From the NCBI GenBank assembly GCA_028285265.1, contig JANQPX010000009.1, forward strand, positions 1-64,000: DNA of 64,000 bases, written 5' to 3'. The position numbers were made by a program, and so were the translations under genes. Below are positions 41,133 to 52,916 of this stretch, piece by piece (the first letter of the stretch is position 1; every line of letters begins with the position of its first letter). Source of the stretch: Geminicoccaceae bacterium. Lineage in GTDB: Bacteria > Pseudomonadota > Alphaproteobacteria > Geminicoccales > Geminicoccaceae. Under the pieces are notes generated by a model, which saw only the letters and a list, made by a program, of their open reading frames with translations, was not told where the DNA came from and did not search any database.

Positions 41133-43301
41133 CTAGGGTAAGGGAGGCTTAGCCACGGCCCTAATGAGATGGACGAGCCTTTCGTCCGAGCGCAAATCTT
41201 CAATAGAGGCGTTAATCCTCCGACGCCAATTGGGGTATTCATCGACTGTACCAGGAAGATTAGCCTGTTCTTGAGCACCGACGGCATCTTCGAGTTGCAC
41301 AGCTTTTAGCAATGCTGGTGTTAGGCCAAGAAAGTTGTGGAAGGCTAAGACGAGCGGCTCCGTCAGGGCCATCGGTGGCTCGTTAGGATCGACGCCCTGG
41401 GGCAAAAGCCCTTCCGCCTCGAGACAACGAAGAAGTTTCATTTTGACGTCTTCCCGATCCTGTCGATCAGAAAGCATCTTTTCGACGTCTGCATAAAACC
41501 CCAACTGTTCGCGCCAAGCGATGTCTCGACCATCCCAGAATCCCCTGAGGGTCGGAAGATCGTGTGTGCCAATCGACGCGATGCTGCTTCGCGGATAGTC
41601 CTTTGGAGGACGGCAGCCGCCATCCTCATCACGCTCGAAGTAAAGGAGGCGGCACCCAAGAAGGCCATGATCGTCGAGTGCGGTGCGCAATGTTTGTGGA
41701 ACCGTACCCAGATCTTCGCCAACGACCAAACACCGATGCCTTAGTGATTCAAGCGCCACCAGCCCCACGAGATCCTGGAGCGGATAACGGATGTACGCGC
41801 CGGATAAAGACGATTCTTCCGGCCACCAGAAGCTGCGCGCGAGACCAAGTACATGATCGATGCGAAGTGCACCTGCCGAGCGCATATTGCAGCGAAGCAG
41901 ATCAATGAAAGGGCGATATCGCTGTTCCCGAAGTGCGGTCGGCGAGAACGGTAGGAGGCCCCAATTCTGTCCGTGGGGATTAAAATCATCGGGAGGTGCG
42001 CCTAGTCTAGCACCAGACACTAAAGCATCCTGAAGAGACCATGCTTCAGCACCATCAGGTGCGACACCAACGGCGAGATCGAGATAAAGACCGAGCGCCA
42101 TGCCGGAATCGACCGCGCTGCGTTGTGCTCCGTCAAGCTGTTCGTTGGCAAGCCATTGAAGATAGGCGTAAAAAGTCACCCGGTCCGCGTGCGTCGTCGC
42201 AAAGGCCTGAACGTCGGCCGAAGTAGGTGTCCGATAGCCAGACGGCCAGACTCGCCAGTCTGTTCCACTGGGAGCGGACATCGACATGGCCTCAGCAATC
42301 GCCTCAAATCGAGCATGACGCTCGAGAGGATCGCCGGCTGCCGCTCGAAATGACTCGAATGCCGATCGTCTCGACGATGATGGCGGTAGACTTAAGAAGG
42401 CTTCAAACAGGGGCTCCAAAACCTCTCGCTTGAACGTCGCCACCGCGCTGTAGTCGATGAGTTCGCTAGACCGAAGCGTCGCCAGCCTTGCGCGACCATC
42501 CGCGCCTTCGAAGAACGTTTTGGCTTTCGCCGAGGTTTCTAATTCTGGCGTGCGATCAAGGGCGATGTGGAGGCCGTTTAGGAACAGTCGGCTGGATGGC
42601 GCATAGGGACTGATGCGTCCGGGCTGTGAAGGAAATAGTGCATGCACCGGATTGACGCCGATGAAATCAGCACCGCTCGACGCAACCACTTTCGCAAAGT
42701 CGGCCAAATCGCCAAAATCCCCGATGCCGGCATTCCGGCTTGAGCGGAGGCCGTAAAGGGGAGCTGTCAGGCCAGCTAGGCTGGCCTCTTGCTCGAGACA
42801 TTTGGGCAAGAAAGCGCGATTGGGCGTGACGATAATCTCGATCTCGGCCGCGTCTTTATCGTCGAGAACGAGTGCAAGTTTGTGATAGCCCGGCAAGGAT
42901 CTAAGCGGCAAGTCTAGAGAGCGTTGTGTCTTAGCTCCTACAGCTCCAGTGACGGCGAGATCGGCAATCACCGCCTCACCTTCGATCGTCTCGCCATGCT
43001 CGGATGTAAAGGTCCAGATAAGCCGATCGGATTGATCCGCATCCACGGTTACGGGGAAGATAATCGGTTTACCTTCAGCGATGACCAGGACGACAGGAGC
43101 AAACCGCTCAAAGGGTCGCTGGCGCGCTTTTCTCAAGCTTGCTTTGATCGCGCTGTCGTCTTCGCATGGTACACCCATCGCGCCCAGAAGGGCTCGTTTC
43201 GTGTCATCACTGATTAAATGGCGATTGCCCCAAATATCGACATAGTCTCGCTCGATGTGATGGGCTTGGGCTAGAAGATCGAGTGATTGATGAGATGTCA
43301 C
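41133..43301 (-). CDS. malQ: 4-alpha-glucanotransferase (amylomaltase)
   Basis: Transfers maltodextrin pieces between chains and releases glucose in the cytoplasm. 722 residues, with the long N-terminal domain of the E. coli type and then the GH77 barrel. The nucleophile Asp is in GALRIDHVLGLARSFWWP, the acid/base Glu in CLVVGEDLGTVPQTLR and the third acid in IGTHDLPTLRGFWDGRD. The start overlaps the glgX stop (43298-43301). It is the last gene of the glycogen operon and reworks the short chains left by GlgP and GlgX. Confidence 0.95.
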   Translation of the reverse strand: MTSHQSLDLLAQAHHIERDYVDIWGNRHLISDDTKRALLGAMGVPCEDDSAIKASLRKARQRPFERFAPVVLVIAEGKPIIFPVTVDADQSDRLIWTFTSEHGETIEGEAVIADLAVTGAVGAKTQRSLDLPLRSLPGYHKLALVLDDKDAAEIEIIVTPNRAFLPKCLEQEASLAGLTAPLYGLRSSRNAGIGDFGDLADFAKVVASSGADFIGVNPVHALFPSQPGRISPYAPSSRLFLNGLHIALDRTPELETSAKAKTFFEGADGRARLATLRSSELIDYSAVATFKREVLEPLFEAFLSLPPSSSRRSAFESFRAAAGDPLERHARFEAIAEAMSMSAPSGTDWRVWPSGYRTPTSADVQAFATTHADRVTFYAYLQWLANEQLDGAQRSAVDSGMALGLYLDLAVGVAPDGAEAWSLQDALVSGARLGAPPDDFNPHGQNWGLLPFSPTALREQRYRPFIDLLRCNMRSAGALRIDHVLGLARSFWWPEESSLSGAYIRYPLQDLVGLVALESLRHRCLVVGEDLGTVPQTLRTALDDHGLLGCRLLYFERDEDGGCRPPKDYPRSSIASIGTHDLPTLRGFWDGRDIAWREQLGFYADVEKMLSDRQDREDVKMKLLRCLEAEGLLPQGVDPNEPPMALTEPLVLAFHNFLGLTPALLKAVQLEDAVGAQEQANLPGTVDEYPNWRRRINASIEDLRSDERLVHLIRAVAKPPLP

Positions 43302-45451
43302 GAAGACTTGTCCAAACGCCAGACAAGAAGGCTTCGTCCGGTAACCAAGATACCATCGCCTTGCGCATGGCCCGCGATTTCATCGGAATCGAGGTTTGGC
43401 ACATTCGTGTCGATTTCCAATCGCCAACTTCCGCGAACACGAAGTCTCGGCAGAATGAATTCGACCGCCTCGTGGTGTGCATTCAACATGATGACGAGGA
43501 CGTCATCTGTAAGTGGTGTGCCGCGCCCATCTCGATCGTTCCCCGCGTTCCCGGCAAGCATCAGACCGATCGAACGAGCCCAACCATTTGTCCAGTGCTC
43601 TGCGGTCTTCTCCCGCCCATCAGGGCTGAGCCAGGTGACATCCTTTAAGCCATCAGGTGACATCGTGCTGCCATGAAGGAAACGTCCACGACGCAACACC
43701 GGATGGTTCTTCCGAAAGGCGATCAGCATCCGAACAAACGCTAAGTCGTCATCGTCGGTCCATGCTAGTTCATCGTCCTGAAGGCGGTCTGGCCAAGTGA
43801 GCCATCCGGTGTCGTTGTCCTGGCAATAAGCGTTATTGTTGCCTTGTTGAGAGTTACCGATCTCGTCCCCGGCTAGCAGCATTGGCGTCCCTTGTGAAAG
43901 GAGAAGCGTGGCTAGCATATTGCGTTTTTGTCGGGCTCGTAGCTTAAGGATCTCCTGATCATCGCTCCGACCTTCGATACCATGATTCCAGCTGTGGTTG
44001 GCGTCATGGCCGTCGCGATTGCCCTCACCATTCGCGTCGTTATGCTTTTGGTCAAAGCTGACCAAGTCCTCGAGCGTGAAGCCATCATGAGAGGTGATGA
44101 AGTTAATACCGGCGAAGGGTAAGCGTCCCCGATGCTCGAAGAGATTGCTTGAGCCTAGGAGAGTGCGGGCGAGATCCGGGAGCATGGCATCATCACCTCG
44201 CCAAAATCGACGGATCGTATCACGGTAATGATCGTTCCATTCTGAAAAGCCAGGCGGGAAATTGCCGAGCTGATAACCACCAGGGCCGACATCCCAGGGT
44301 TCAGCAATAAGCTTCTTTGTGCTTAGGACCGGATCCTGCCTGATGGCATCGAGAAAGCCACCATGAGGATCATAGCCATAGGTTTCGCGACCGAGGACCG
44401 TCGCAAGATCGAAACGGAAGCCGTCGACATGCATCACCTCCACCCAGTAGCGGAGACTGTCCATGACCATCTGCACCACACGCGGATGGGTCATGTTAAG
44501 CGTGTTGCCACAGCCGGTGTCGTTGACGTAGTAGCGGGGATTATCGTCCTGTAGCCGGTAGTAGCTTACATTGTCGATGCCACGAAAGCAGAGCGTTGGG
44601 CCGAGCTCATTGCCTTCAGCCGTATGATTGTAAACGACATCGAGAATGACCTCGATACCGGCATCATGTAGGCGGTGCACCATGGACTGAAAGTCGCGAA
44701 TCCCGCCGGGACCAAGATAGCGAGGCTCCGGTGCGAAGAAGCCGATACTGTTGTAGCCCCAGTAATTGGACAGTCCCTTTTCGAGCAAATGCGGCTCGTC
44801 AAGAAACGCATGCACCGGTAAAAGCTCAAGGGCTGTAATGCCCAGCCCAACCAGATGATCCAGCATTGGCGGTGCCGTGAGGCTATTGAACAAGCCGCGG
44901 GCGGCTACAGGAATGTCCGGCTGCTTCATGGTGGCGCCACGCACATGCGCCTCATAGAGGACAGTTTCCGACCAAGGCGTCGACGGCGATCGATCATCAC
45001 CCCAAGCATAGGCAGGATCGACGACCACAGATTTGGGCATGGCAAACGCACTGTCGCGCCGGTCCTGAGAGAGGTCGAGACGGCCGCTACCGACCCGATA
45101 GCCGTAGAGGGAGTCGGACCAACGGATACTTTTGGTGATCTGCTTGGCATAGGGGTCGAGCAGCAGCTTGGCCGGATTAAAGCGATGCCCTGCCTCGGGA
45201 CGATATGCGCCATGAACGCGATAGCCGTAGAGCTGGCCCGGCATGATGTCTGGCAGATAGCCATGCCAGACCTCATCGGTGTGTTCGGGTAGATCGACGC
45301 GTATGATCTCGCGTCCTTGAGAGGAAAACAGGCAGAGCTCGACACGCTGTGCATGCGCGGAAAACAGCGCAAAGTTGACGCCGCCGCCATCGAACGTTGC
45401 GCCCATTGGATAGGGTTTACCCGGATGAACGGTAAAATCTTGCATCGCCAT
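43298..45451 (-). CDS. glgX: Glycogen debranching enzyme, isoamylase type
   Basis: Hydrolyses alpha-1,6 branches of phosphorylase-limit glycogen. About 717 residues: an N-terminal CBM48 domain (PYPMGATFDGGGVNFALFSA) then a GH13 barrel with VDGFRFDLATVLGRE (nucleophile Asp), KKLIAEPWDVGPGGYQLG (acid/base Glu) and NFITSHDGFTLEDLVSF (third Asp). The start is uncertain between ATGs ending at 45451 and 45445; the longer frame to 45532 runs into glgA and is rejected. Coupled to malQ by ATGA. Confidence 0.94.
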   Translation of the reverse strand: MAMQDFTVHPGKPYPMGATFDGGGVNFALFSAHAQRVELCLFSSQGREIIRVDLPEHTDEVWHGYLPDIMPGQLYGYRVHGAYRPEAGHRFNPAKLLLDPYAKQITKSIRWSDSLYGYRVGSGRLDLSQDRRDSAFAMPKSVVVDPAYAWGDDRSPSTPWSETVLYEAHVRGATMKQPDIPVAARGLFNSLTAPPMLDHLVGLGITALELLPVHAFLDEPHLLEKGLSNYWGYNSIGFFAPEPRYLGPGGIRDFQSMVHRLHDAGIEVILDVVYNHTAEGNELGPTLCFRGIDNVSYYRLQDDNPRYYVNDTGCGNTLNMTHPRVVQMVMDSLRYWVEVMHVDGFRFDLATVLGRETYGYDPHGGFLDAIRQDPVLSTKKLIAEPWDVGPGGYQLGNFPPGFSEWNDHYRDTIRRFWRGDDAMLPDLARTLLGSSNLFEHRGRLPFAGINFITSHDGFTLEDLVSFDQKHNDANGEGNRDGHDANHSWNHGIEGRSDDQEILKLRARQKRNMLATLLLSQGTPMLLAGDEIGNSQQGNNNAYCQDNDTGWLTWPDRLQDDELAWTDDDDLAFVRMLIAFRKNHPVLRRGRFLHGSTMSPDGLKDVTWLSPDGREKTAEHWTNGWARSIGLMLAGNAGNDRDGRGTPLTDDVLVIMLNAHHEAVEFILPRLRVRGSWRLEIDTNVPNLDSDEIAGHAQGDGILVTGRSLLVWRLDKSS

Positions 45452-45459
45452 AATGGAGA

Positions 45460-46914
45460 TCAGGACACCAAAGTTGTCGCCGAGCAAAGCTCGCGATAAA
45501 GGGCAGTGTAGGTTTTTGCGGCGGCGGACCAACCCACATTCCGGCTCATGGCGCGGCGCTGGACCTGCTGCCAGGCCTCCTTGTTACGATAGAGGATAAA
45601 GGCACGTTCGATCGCTGTACGGAGCTCAGTGACACTATCGGAACCAAATTGAAATCCTGTGGCGACGCCGTCGACGAGAGCAGCCTGATTGGCGTCGATC
45701 ACTGTGTCAGCAAGCCCGCCGACACGCGCGACGATCGGGAGCGTGCCATAACGAAGCCCGTAAAGCTGGGTGAGGCCGCAAGGCTCAAAGCGGGACGGGA
45801 TGAGAATGGCATCTGCCCCCGCTTGAAGCTGATGCGAAAGTGGTTCGTCATAACCAAAAACCGCGCCAATCTGGCCAGGGTTCCTGCGCACCGTATCGGC
45901 AAAAGCCGCTTCTAGCTTGGCATCACCGCTACCAAGCAGGGCGAGTTGGCCGCCCTGCTCGAGAAGCGTCGGGAGTGCTTCGAGGAGAAGGTCAAATCCC
46001 TTTTGCGCTGTCAGCCGACTAATGACGCAGAACAACAGGGTATCGGGGTCATTTTCGAGCCCCAGTCGGGCCTGCAAAGCTGCTTTGTTGGCCAACTTGG
46101 CGTCGAGGCAGTCGCCGGTGTAAGGATGCAGCACATTGGGATCGTCGCCCGGATTCCAGACAACGCAATCGATGCCGTTGGTAATGCCCGTCAGCACATC
46201 CTTCCTTTGGCGCAGCACACCATCCAACCCCACGCCGACATCGGGTGTGCAGATTTCGCGCGCATAGGTCGGGCTAACCGTCGTGACACGATCAGCGTAC
46301 TGAATGCCGCCTTTCAAAAAGCTAATCTTACCCCAATATTCCAGGCCATCCATCGTAAAGCTGGATGGCGGCAATCGAAGAGCCGTGAGTTCGGTCGCTG
46401 GGACGATCCCCTGAAAGGCCAGGTTGTGGATGGTCATTACTGTCGCCGGTCTCGACTCGATGCCAGCTAAGTAAACCGGCGCAAGAGCCGCCTGCCAATC
46501 ATGACCATGGATCACATCGGGCCGATAGCCCTCGATCAAGCCTTTGCCGATTTCCGCTGCCGTCCAGGCAAGGGCTGCAAAGCGGAAATGATTATCCGGC
46601 CAATCCATACCATCCGGCCCCAGGTAGGGATTGCCTGCACGGGCAAACAGGTGCGGTGCATCGAGCACGAGCAGTTCGGTGCCATCTTGCGCTCGAGCAT
46701 CGAGCAGTGTTGCATCGCCGCCGAACAGATCACCCAGTGACGATATGGCTCCTGCGCTTGAGATCCCCGCTATCACATCGGAATAGCCCGGCAGTAGTGT
46801 GCGCATGACCACATTCTCATCGGCGAGTGCACGCGGTAATGCACCAGCGACATCGGCAAGGCCGCCAGTCTTAATCAAAGGAAAGAATTCGGATGTGACC
46901 GAAAGAACTTGCAT
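45460..46914 (-). CDS. glgA: Glycogen synthase (ADP-glucose dependent)
   Basis: Adds glucose from ADP-glucose to glycogen ends. 484 residues, GT5. The ADP-glucose motif KTGGLADV is at residues 15-22, and the C-terminal part has SRFEPCGLTQLYGLRYGTLP, with the catalytic Glu, and RVGGLADTV. The ATG ending at 46914 begins MQVLSVTSEFFPLIKTGG as expected; an upstream frame extension into glgC is not needed. It lies 14 bp after glgC, so the activated sugar and the synthase are made from one message. Confidence 0.96.
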   Translation of the reverse strand: MQVLSVTSEFFPLIKTGGLADVAGALPRALADENVVMRTLLPGYSDVIAGISSAGAISSLGDLFGGDATLLDARAQDGTELLVLDAPHLFARAGNPYLGPDGMDWPDNHFRFAALAWTAAEIGKGLIEGYRPDVIHGHDWQAALAPVYLAGIESRPATVMTIHNLAFQGIVPATELTALRLPPSSFTMDGLEYWGKISFLKGGIQYADRVTTVSPTYAREICTPDVGVGLDGVLRQRKDVLTGITNGIDCVVWNPGDDPNVLHPYTGDCLDAKLANKAALQARLGLENDPDTLLFCVISRLTAQKGFDLLLEALPTLLEQGGQLALLGSGDAKLEAAFADTVRRNPGQIGAVFGYDEPLSHQLQAGADAILIPSRFEPCGLTQLYGLRYGTLPIVARVGGLADTVIDANQAALVDGVATGFQFGSDSVTELRTAIERAFILYRNKEAWQQVQRRAMSRNVGWSAAAKTYTALYRELCSATTLVS

Positions 46915-46928
46915 CCTTAAATCCGTCG

Positions 46929-48203
46929 TTAGATCGATAGGCGCTCGATCATCGGCTTGGTGATCAAACAAATACCATTGTCCGTACGCCGAAAACGCTT
47001 GGCATCCTCCTCCGGATCCTCGCCAACCACCAAACCCTCGGGGATCTCAACGCCTCGGTCGATCACCACGTTCTTAAGCCGAGCATGCCGTCGGATCTGG
47101 ACATAAGGCAAAGCGACGACACCTTCCAGCTCGCTGTAGGAATGCGCATGCACGCCGGTGAACAGCAAGGCCCGATCGATCTTCGAACCGGAAACGATGC
47201 AGCCGCCAGAGACCATCGAGCTGGTCGCCATGCCGCGGCGATTGACTTCATCATGAATGAATTTCGCTGGGGGTGTGATTTCCGCATAGGTCCAAATCGG
47301 CCACTCTTGATCATAAAGATCGAGGGCCGGCGTGAAGTCGGTGAGATCGATATTAGCCTGCCAGTAGGCATCGATGGTGCCGACATCCCGCCAATAGGGC
47401 TCGTCTGACCCTTCAGCGCCGCTTTTGACGCAAGACGTTGGAAAACGGTGGGCAACGGCTTTGCCGTTCTTCACGAGATAAGGGATGATGTTCTTGCCGA
47501 AATCGCGTGCGCTGTCCGGATCATTCGCGTCCCGTCGTAGCTCTCCAAACATGAAATCCGTCTTGAAGACATAGATACCCATGCTGGCAAGGGCCATCTT
47601 CGGCTTATCCGGCATGCCAGGCGGGTCAGCCGGCTTTTCGAGAAACTCGATGATTCGATCCTCTTTGTCGACATGCATCACACCAAAGCCAGTAGCCTCC
47701 GCCCGTGGCACCTCAAGACACCCAACGGTGACATCGGCGCCGGAGTTGACGTGCTGTGCCAGCATCAACTCATAGTCCATCTTGTAGACATGATCGCCTG
47801 CCAGAATCACCATGTATTCAGGCGCATAGCTCTCAATGATATCGATGTTTTGGTAAACCGCGTCGGCCGTACCTTCATACCACTGGGTCTCGGAAACGCG
47901 TTGTGACGCGGGCAAGATGTCGAAGCCTTCGTTCCGCTCTGGTCTCAGGAAGTTCCAGCCACGTTGGAGATGGCGGATCAAAGAGTGCGCTTTGTATTGT
48001 GTCGCGACGCCAATGCGCCGAATGCCGGAATTCAAAGCGTTGGATAAAGCGAAGTCGATAATTCTGCTTTTGCCACCGAAGAATACCGATGGCTTCGCTC
48101 GTTTATCCGTCAATTCAAGCAGCCTGGATCCACGTCCGCCTGCGAGAACATACGCCATGCTGTAGCGCGCGAGCTGTGTGCTCCGCTGGACTGCTGTCGC
48201 CAT
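46929..48203 (-). CDS. glgC: Glucose-1-phosphate adenylyltransferase
   Basis: Makes ADP-glucose from ATP and glucose-1-phosphate, the controlled step of glycogen synthesis. 424 residues. [20 protein letters not shown] is the nucleotide-binding P-loop and activator region; [16 protein letters not shown] holds the metal Asp; the C-terminal part is a left-handed beta-helix. GGGGAGACGAAC precedes the ATG ending at 48203, which beats the longer frame to 48251. It follows glgB by 26 bp. Confidence 0.96.
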   Translation of the reverse strand: MATAVQRSTQLARYSMAYVLAGGRGSRLLELTDKRAKPSVFFGGKSRIIDFALSNALNSGIRRIGVATQYKAHSLIRHLQRGWNFLRPERNEGFDILPASQRVSETQWYEGTADAVYQNIDIIESYAPEYMVILAGDHVYKMDYELMLAQHVNSGADVTVGCLEVPRAEATGFGVMHVDKEDRIIEFLEKPADPPGMPDKPKMALASMGIYVFKTDFMFGELRRDANDPDSARDFGKNIIPYLVKNGKAVAHRFPTSCVKSGAEGSDEPYWRDVGTIDAYWQANIDLTDFTPALDLYDQEWPIWTYAEITPPAKFIHDEVNRRGMATSSMVSGGCIVSGSKIDRALLFTGVHAHSYSELEGVVALPYVQIRRHARLKNVVIDRGVEIPEGLVVGEDPEEDAKRFRRTDNGICLITKPMIERLSI

Positions 48204-48229
48204 GTTCGTCTCCCCGGGATATTGTTTGT

Positions 48230-50419
48230 TTAGTCTTCTAGCCTGAACCACACTGTGGCTAACGGCGGTAATGTGATGCTAGCTGAGTAAGGTCGGTCAT
48301 GGCTTGTGATCTCTTCGGTCTCGATCACGCCCATATTGCCCATACCCGAGCCACCATAGATCTCGGCATCGCTATTTAGGATCTCACGCCATCGGCCGGG
48401 CACTGGCAGCCCCAAGCGATAGCGCTCATGGGGCATTGGTGTGAAGTTGCAGATCACTAAAATGGGCGATGTGCCGTCGCGACTCCTTCGAAGCCAAGCC
48501 AGCACGGACCCTTCTGAGTCATTGGCCTCAAGCCATTCAAAGCCGGCACCGTCGCAATCCAATTGATGTAACGCCGGCTCCTCGCGATAACGTCGGTTCA
48601 GATCTCTCACGAGAGACTGAACACCTTGGTGCCAGTTCACATCGAGAAGATGCCAATCCAGCGACTGATCCGCATTCCACTCGGCGCCTTGGGCGAATTC
48701 CTGCCCCATAAACAGAAGCTTTTTGCCGGGATGGCCCCACATAAAGGCGTAATAGGCTCGAAGATTGGCAAATTGCTGCCAGGTATCACCAGGCATGCGG
48801 GTGAGGATTGAGCCTTTGCCGTGCACGACCTCGTCATGGGAGAGTGGCAGGACGAAATTCTCACTGAACGCATAAAGGAGACCAAAGGTCATCTGATGGT
48901 GATGCCAGCGGCGATGAACCGGATCCTTGCCCATGTAGAGCAACGTGTCGTGCATCCAGCCCATGTTCCATTTGAAGCCAAATCCGAGCCCGCCAGCGAA
49001 GGTCGGCTTCGATACGCCGGGCCAGGCAGTCGACTCTTCAGCGACCGTCATGATACCGGGATGGACGCCATAAGCGAGTTCATTGGTGCGCTTTAGGAAG
49101 TCTATCGCTTCCAAATTTTCCCGACCGCCAAAGCGATTGGGCACCCACTGTCCCTCGTCACGCGAGTAGTCGAGATAGAGCATGGAAGCAACGGCATCGA
49201 CACGAAGCCCGTCGAGGTGATAGCGGTCCATCCAGAAAAGAGCGTTGGCATGCAGGTAGTTTGCGACTTCAGGGCGCCCGTAATTGTAAATCAGGGTGTT
49301 CCAGTCCTGATGGAAGCCTTGCCGTGGGTCGGCATGCTCATAAAGAGCGGTGCCGTCGAAGCGCCCAAGACCATGCTCGTCTGTTGGAAAATGACCCGGC
49401 ACCCAGTCCAGCAACACCCCAATATTAGCCTGGTGGCATCGGTCGACAAAACGCGCGAAGGCGGCAGGATCGCCATGACGCGCTGTTGGCGCGAACAAGC
49501 CGATCGGCTGATATCCCCAGGAGCCATCGAAGGGATGCTCAGTGATGGGTAAGAGTTCAATATGAGAAAAACCCATGTCTACGACATAGCCAATGAGCTC
49601 ATCGGCTAGCTCATCGTAGGTCAAAAACGCATTGTTCGCTCCGCGTTTCCAAGAACCCAGATGAACTTCGTAAATGCTGATCGGCGCGTCGACGGCTGCC
49701 CGCGCCTGCCTCGTGCCTAACCAGTCGCCATCCTGCCATGCAAACCGCTGGACGTCGCGCACCACAGACGCTGTCTTTGGGCGAAGCTCGGCGCCAAACG
49801 CAAAAGGATCGGCTTTGAGTGGGAGGCAATGGCCCGTTTGATCCTTGATTTCGAACTTGTAGGCAGCTCCCTCTGTGAGCTCTGGCAGAAAAATCTCCCA
49901 AACGCCTGTGCCGGGGTGGAGGCGCATGGGATGCTGACGTCCGTCCCATTGATTGAAGTCACCGACCACCGAGACACGGCGTGCATTCGGCGCCCAAACC
50001 GCGAAGTGCACGCCGTGAACGCCTTGATGTTCCACCAGATGGGCACCGAGGCGTTCCCATAGCCGCCGATGGCTTCCCTCCCCCAAGAGATGATTGTCGA
50101 CATCACCGATGACGGGGGCAAACCGATAGGGATCGTCAAAGGTCCAAGAATAGCCTCCACGGACGGCCCGAAGTCGATAGGCAAGCGCAGTCGGTCGATT
50201 CTTGATCAAACCATTGAATAGGCCAGCCCCGTCGATCATCTCGAGGGCAGTCTCGTCGCCTGTATCCTCGATCACCTCGACCGTCTCGGCGCCCGGGACG
50301 AAGGCCGTGATCCGAACACCGCCTGCGGCCGGATGAGGCCCAAGAGCTGCGAAGGGATCCGCATGGTCGCCAGCAACGATCGCCTGGATCGTTCCCGACG
50401 ACACGATGCTCCCCGCCAT
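48230..50419 (-). CDS. glgB: 1,4-alpha-glucan branching enzyme
   Basis: Makes alpha-1,6 branches in glycogen. 729 residues: N-terminal domain, CBM48 ([20 protein letters not shown]), then a GH13 barrel. The nucleophile Asp is in [18 protein letters not shown], the acid/base Glu in [15 protein letters not shown], and the third acid in [21 protein letters not shown] lies 6 bp before the ATG ending at 50419; the longer frame into glgP is rejected. It starts 10 bp after glgP. Confidence 0.96.
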   Translation of the reverse strand: MAGSIVSSGTIQAIVAGDHADPFAALGPHPAAGGVRITAFVPGAETVEVIEDTGDETALEMIDGAGLFNGLIKNRPTALAYRLRAVRGGYSWTFDDPYRFAPVIGDVDNHLLGEGSHRRLWERLGAHLVEHQGVHGVHFAVWAPNARRVSVVGDFNQWDGRQHPMRLHPGTGVWEIFLPELTEGAAYKFEIKDQTGHCLPLKADPFAFGAELRPKTASVVRDVQRFAWQDGDWLGTRQARAAVDAPISIYEVHLGSWKRGANNAFLTYDELADELIGYVVDMGFSHIELLPITEHPFDGSWGYQPIGLFAPTARHGDPAAFARFVDRCHQANIGVLLDWVPGHFPTDEHGLGRFDGTALYEHADPRQGFHQDWNTLIYNYGRPEVANYLHANALFWMDRYHLDGLRVDAVASMLYLDYSRDEGQWVPNRFGGRENLEAIDFLKRTNELAYGVHPGIMTVAEESTAWPGVSKPTFAGGLGFGFKWNMGWMHDTLLYMGKDPVHRRWHHHQMTFGLLYAFSENFVLPLSHDEVVHGKGSILTRMPGDTWQQFANLRAYYAFMWGHPGKKLLFMGQEFAQGAEWNADQSLDWHLLDVNWHQGVQSLVRDLNRRYREEPALHQLDCDGAGFEWLEANDSEGSVLAWLRRSRDGTSPILVICNFTPMPHERYRLGLPVPGRWREILNSDAEIYGGSGMGNMGVIETEEITSHDRPYSASITLPPLATVWFRLED

Positions 50420-50429
50420 GCTCGTCCTC

Positions 50430-52889
50430 CTACTTTGCCTCATCGAGGTCGATGCCCCAGATGTCATGAGCATAGCCCCGAATAGTACGATCTGACGAGA
50501 ACCAGCCGGCATGCGCCGTGTTCAGAATAGCCCGACGCATCCAGGTATCCTGCTCTAAAAAGTCCTGGTCGACCCTTCTCTGTGTCTCAGCGTAAGTGGC
50601 AAAATCGGCTGTGACCATGAAATAGTCATGGTCAATCAGCCCGTTAATCAGCGGCTTAAATCGATCCGGATCGTTTGGTGAAAAGACGCCTCTTCGAATG
50701 TCATCAAGCGTTTGTTTAAGCGCTGGTGTTCGTTCGATTGTCGCTTTGGCATCGTAGCCAACCCGCCTTGCTTCCAACACATCGTCAGCTTCGAGACCGA
50801 AAATGAAAATGTTCTCATCACCGACCCGCTCTTTGATCTCGACATTCGCGCCATCGAGGGTACCGATCGTAAGAGCGCCATTAAGTGCGAACTTCATATT
50901 GCCGGTGCCGGACGCTTCCATGCCTGCGGTCGAAATCTGCTCGGAGAGATCCGCCGCCGGGATGATCTTCTCAGCAAGCGAGACACGATAATCCGGCAAA
51001 TAGACGATCTTCAAACGATCACCAATGACGGGGTCGTTGTTGACGACCGATGCGACGTCGTTGATCAATTTGATGATCATTTTGGCGACGTGATAGGAGG
51101 CGGCAGCCTTCCCACCGAAAATTTTGACCCGTGGTGTCCAGTCGGCGGTTGGGTGAGCGCGGATCTCGGTCGCAAGCGCGATAGCTTCCAAAATATTCAG
51201 GAGCTGACGCTTGTATTCATGAATACGTTTGATCTGCACGTCGAACATTGCCGCTGGATCGACGCTTATCCCGAGGATGTCTTGGATCGTATCCCGCAGG
51301 GCCGTCTTGTTGGTCCCTTTCACCGCGGCAAACCGTTCGCGAAAACTAGTGTCGTCGGCAAATGGAGCAAGGGCCTCGATGCGTTCAAGATCGCCGATCC
51401 AGTGATCACCGATCGCTTCGGTCACCAAGGCGGACAGCTTTGGATTACACTGTTTCAACCATCGCCTTGGCGTAATGCCGTTGGTTTGGTTGACGATACG
51501 CTCGGGATATCGGTCGTGTAGTGCCTTGAACACCGTTTCTTTCATCAGCTCAGAATGCAGCGCTGAAACGCCGTTGACGTGATGCGAGCCGAAGAAGGCG
51601 ATATTGCCCATGCGCACGCGAGGCTCATCTGTCTGGTCGATCAAAGCAAGATCTCGGAGTGTTTGTGCGTTCTTGGTGCCTTCCGCTTTAAGCGCCTTCA
51701 TCTGATCAGAATGGAGCAGGTTAATGATCTGCATATGGCGCGGCAACAGACGCTCGATGAGCGACACCGGCCAGCTTTCAAGAGCTTCTGGCATGAGCGT
51801 GTGATTGGTGTATGCAATGCAGCCGGTGGTAATCCGCCAAGCGTCTGCCCAGGCGAGATCATGGACATCCAAGAGGAGTCGCATCAGCTCCGGCACGGCG
51901 AGCGCGGGATGGGTGTCGTTCAGCTGGATCGCTGCCTTTTCTGGCAAATTATCCAATCGCCCATATTGATCCAAATGTCGATGGATGAGATCTTGTAGCG
52001 AGGCCGCCACGAAAAAATATTCCTGTCGGACGCGGAGCTCCTGGCCGATTTCCGTCGAGTCATCGGGATAAAGAACGCGCGAAATGCTCTCCGCCTCCGC
52101 CTGATCAGCAAGCGCACCGAGATAGTCGCCCCGATTGAACTCCTCGAGGCGCATAAGATCAGGCGAGCGTGCTGACCAAAGACGAAGTGTATTCACACGT
52201 TCGCCTTGCCAGCCAGCAATCGGCGTATCGTAAGCGACCGCCAAGACACGTTTGGAAGGCCGCCAGGACCCCTTTCGCGCCGCTGAACTCGTGTCGTCGG
52301 GTTCGACCATGCCACCATAGCCGATTTCGTAAATCACCTCAGGCCGTTCGAATTGCCAGGGATTGCCGAAGGACAGCCAGTCTTCGGGCTTTTCGATCTG
52401 AACGCCATCGTCAAAGCTTTGGCGAAACAGGCCATGATCGTAACGAATGCCATAGCCGAAACCGGCGACACCGATCGAGCTCATGCTTTCCAAAAAACAG
52501 GCTGCGAGCCGTCCTAGTCCACCATTGCCGAGCGCAGCGTCCGGCTCCAATTCCCTTAAGTCATCAAGAGATTGCCCCAATTCAGCGAGCGCTTGCTCGC
52601 ATGTTGTGTCCAGCTGAAGATTGGACATCACATCCGTCAGAAGGCGGCCAATCAAGAATTCCATCGAGAGGTAATAAACGCGCTTTTCCTGATTGGCATA
52701 GATCCGGCGTGTGCTTTCCATCCAGCGAAGGGCAAGATGGTCGCGGACCGTGAGGGCCGTTGCCATCAACCAGTCTCGTTTGGTGGCATGCTCCGGATCT
52801 TTGCCCACAGCCAATGTTAGTTTGGCAAGGAGATCGTCCCTAAAGCGCGCGACATCATCGGATGCAATGGGCGCAGGTAATGATGACAT
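50430..52889 (-). CDS. glgP: Glycogen phosphorylase
   Basis: Releases glucose-1-phosphate from glycogen ends using phosphate and PLP. 819 residues, GT35. The PLP lysine is in [20 protein letters not shown] near residue 665; the N-terminal [14 protein letters not shown] and the [17 protein letters not shown] loop are typical. GAGGAAATACAGC precedes the ATG ending at 52889. It leads the operon glgP-glgB-glgC-glgA-glgX-malQ, in which every junction is 26 bp or less or overlaps, so synthesis and breakdown enzymes are made together. Confidence 0.96.
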   Translation of the reverse strand: MSSLPAPIASDDVARFRDDLLAKLTLAVGKDPEHATKRDWLMATALTVRDHLALRWMESTRRIYANQEKRVYYLSMEFLIGRLLTDVMSNLQLDTTCEQALAELGQSLDDLRELEPDAALGNGGLGRLAACFLESMSSIGVAGFGYGIRYDHGLFRQSFDDGVQIEKPEDWLSFGNPWQFERPEVIYEIGYGGMVEPDDTSSAARKGSWRPSKRVLAVAYDTPIAGWQGERVNTLRLWSARSPDLMRLEEFNRGDYLGALADQAEAESISRVLYPDDSTEIGQELRVRQEYFFVAASLQDLIHRHLDQYGRLDNLPEKAAIQLNDTHPALAVPELMRLLLDVHDLAWADAWRITTGCIAYTNHTLMPEALESWPVSLIERLLPRHMQIINLLHSDQMKALKAEGTKNAQTLRDLALIDQTDEPRVRMGNIAFFGSHHVNGVSALHSELMKETVFKALHDRYPERIVNQTNGITPRRWLKQCNPKLSALVTEAIGDHWIGDLERIEALAPFADDTSFRERFAAVKGTNKTALRDTIQDILGISVDPAAMFDVQIKRIHEYKRQLLNILEAIALATEIRAHPTADWTPRVKIFGGKAAASYHVAKMIIKLINDVASVVNNDPVIGDRLKIVYLPDYRVSLAEKIIPAADLSEQISTAGMEASGTGNMKFALNGALTIGTLDGANVEIKERVGDENIFIFGLEADDVLEARRVGYDAKATIERTPALKQTLDDIRRGVFSPNDPDRFKPLINGLIDHDYFMVTADFATYAETQRRVDQDFLEQDTWMRRAILNTAHAGWFSSDRTIRGYAHDIWGIDLDEAK

Positions 52890-52916
52890 GCTGTATTTCC
52901 TCGCAGTCTCGGCAAG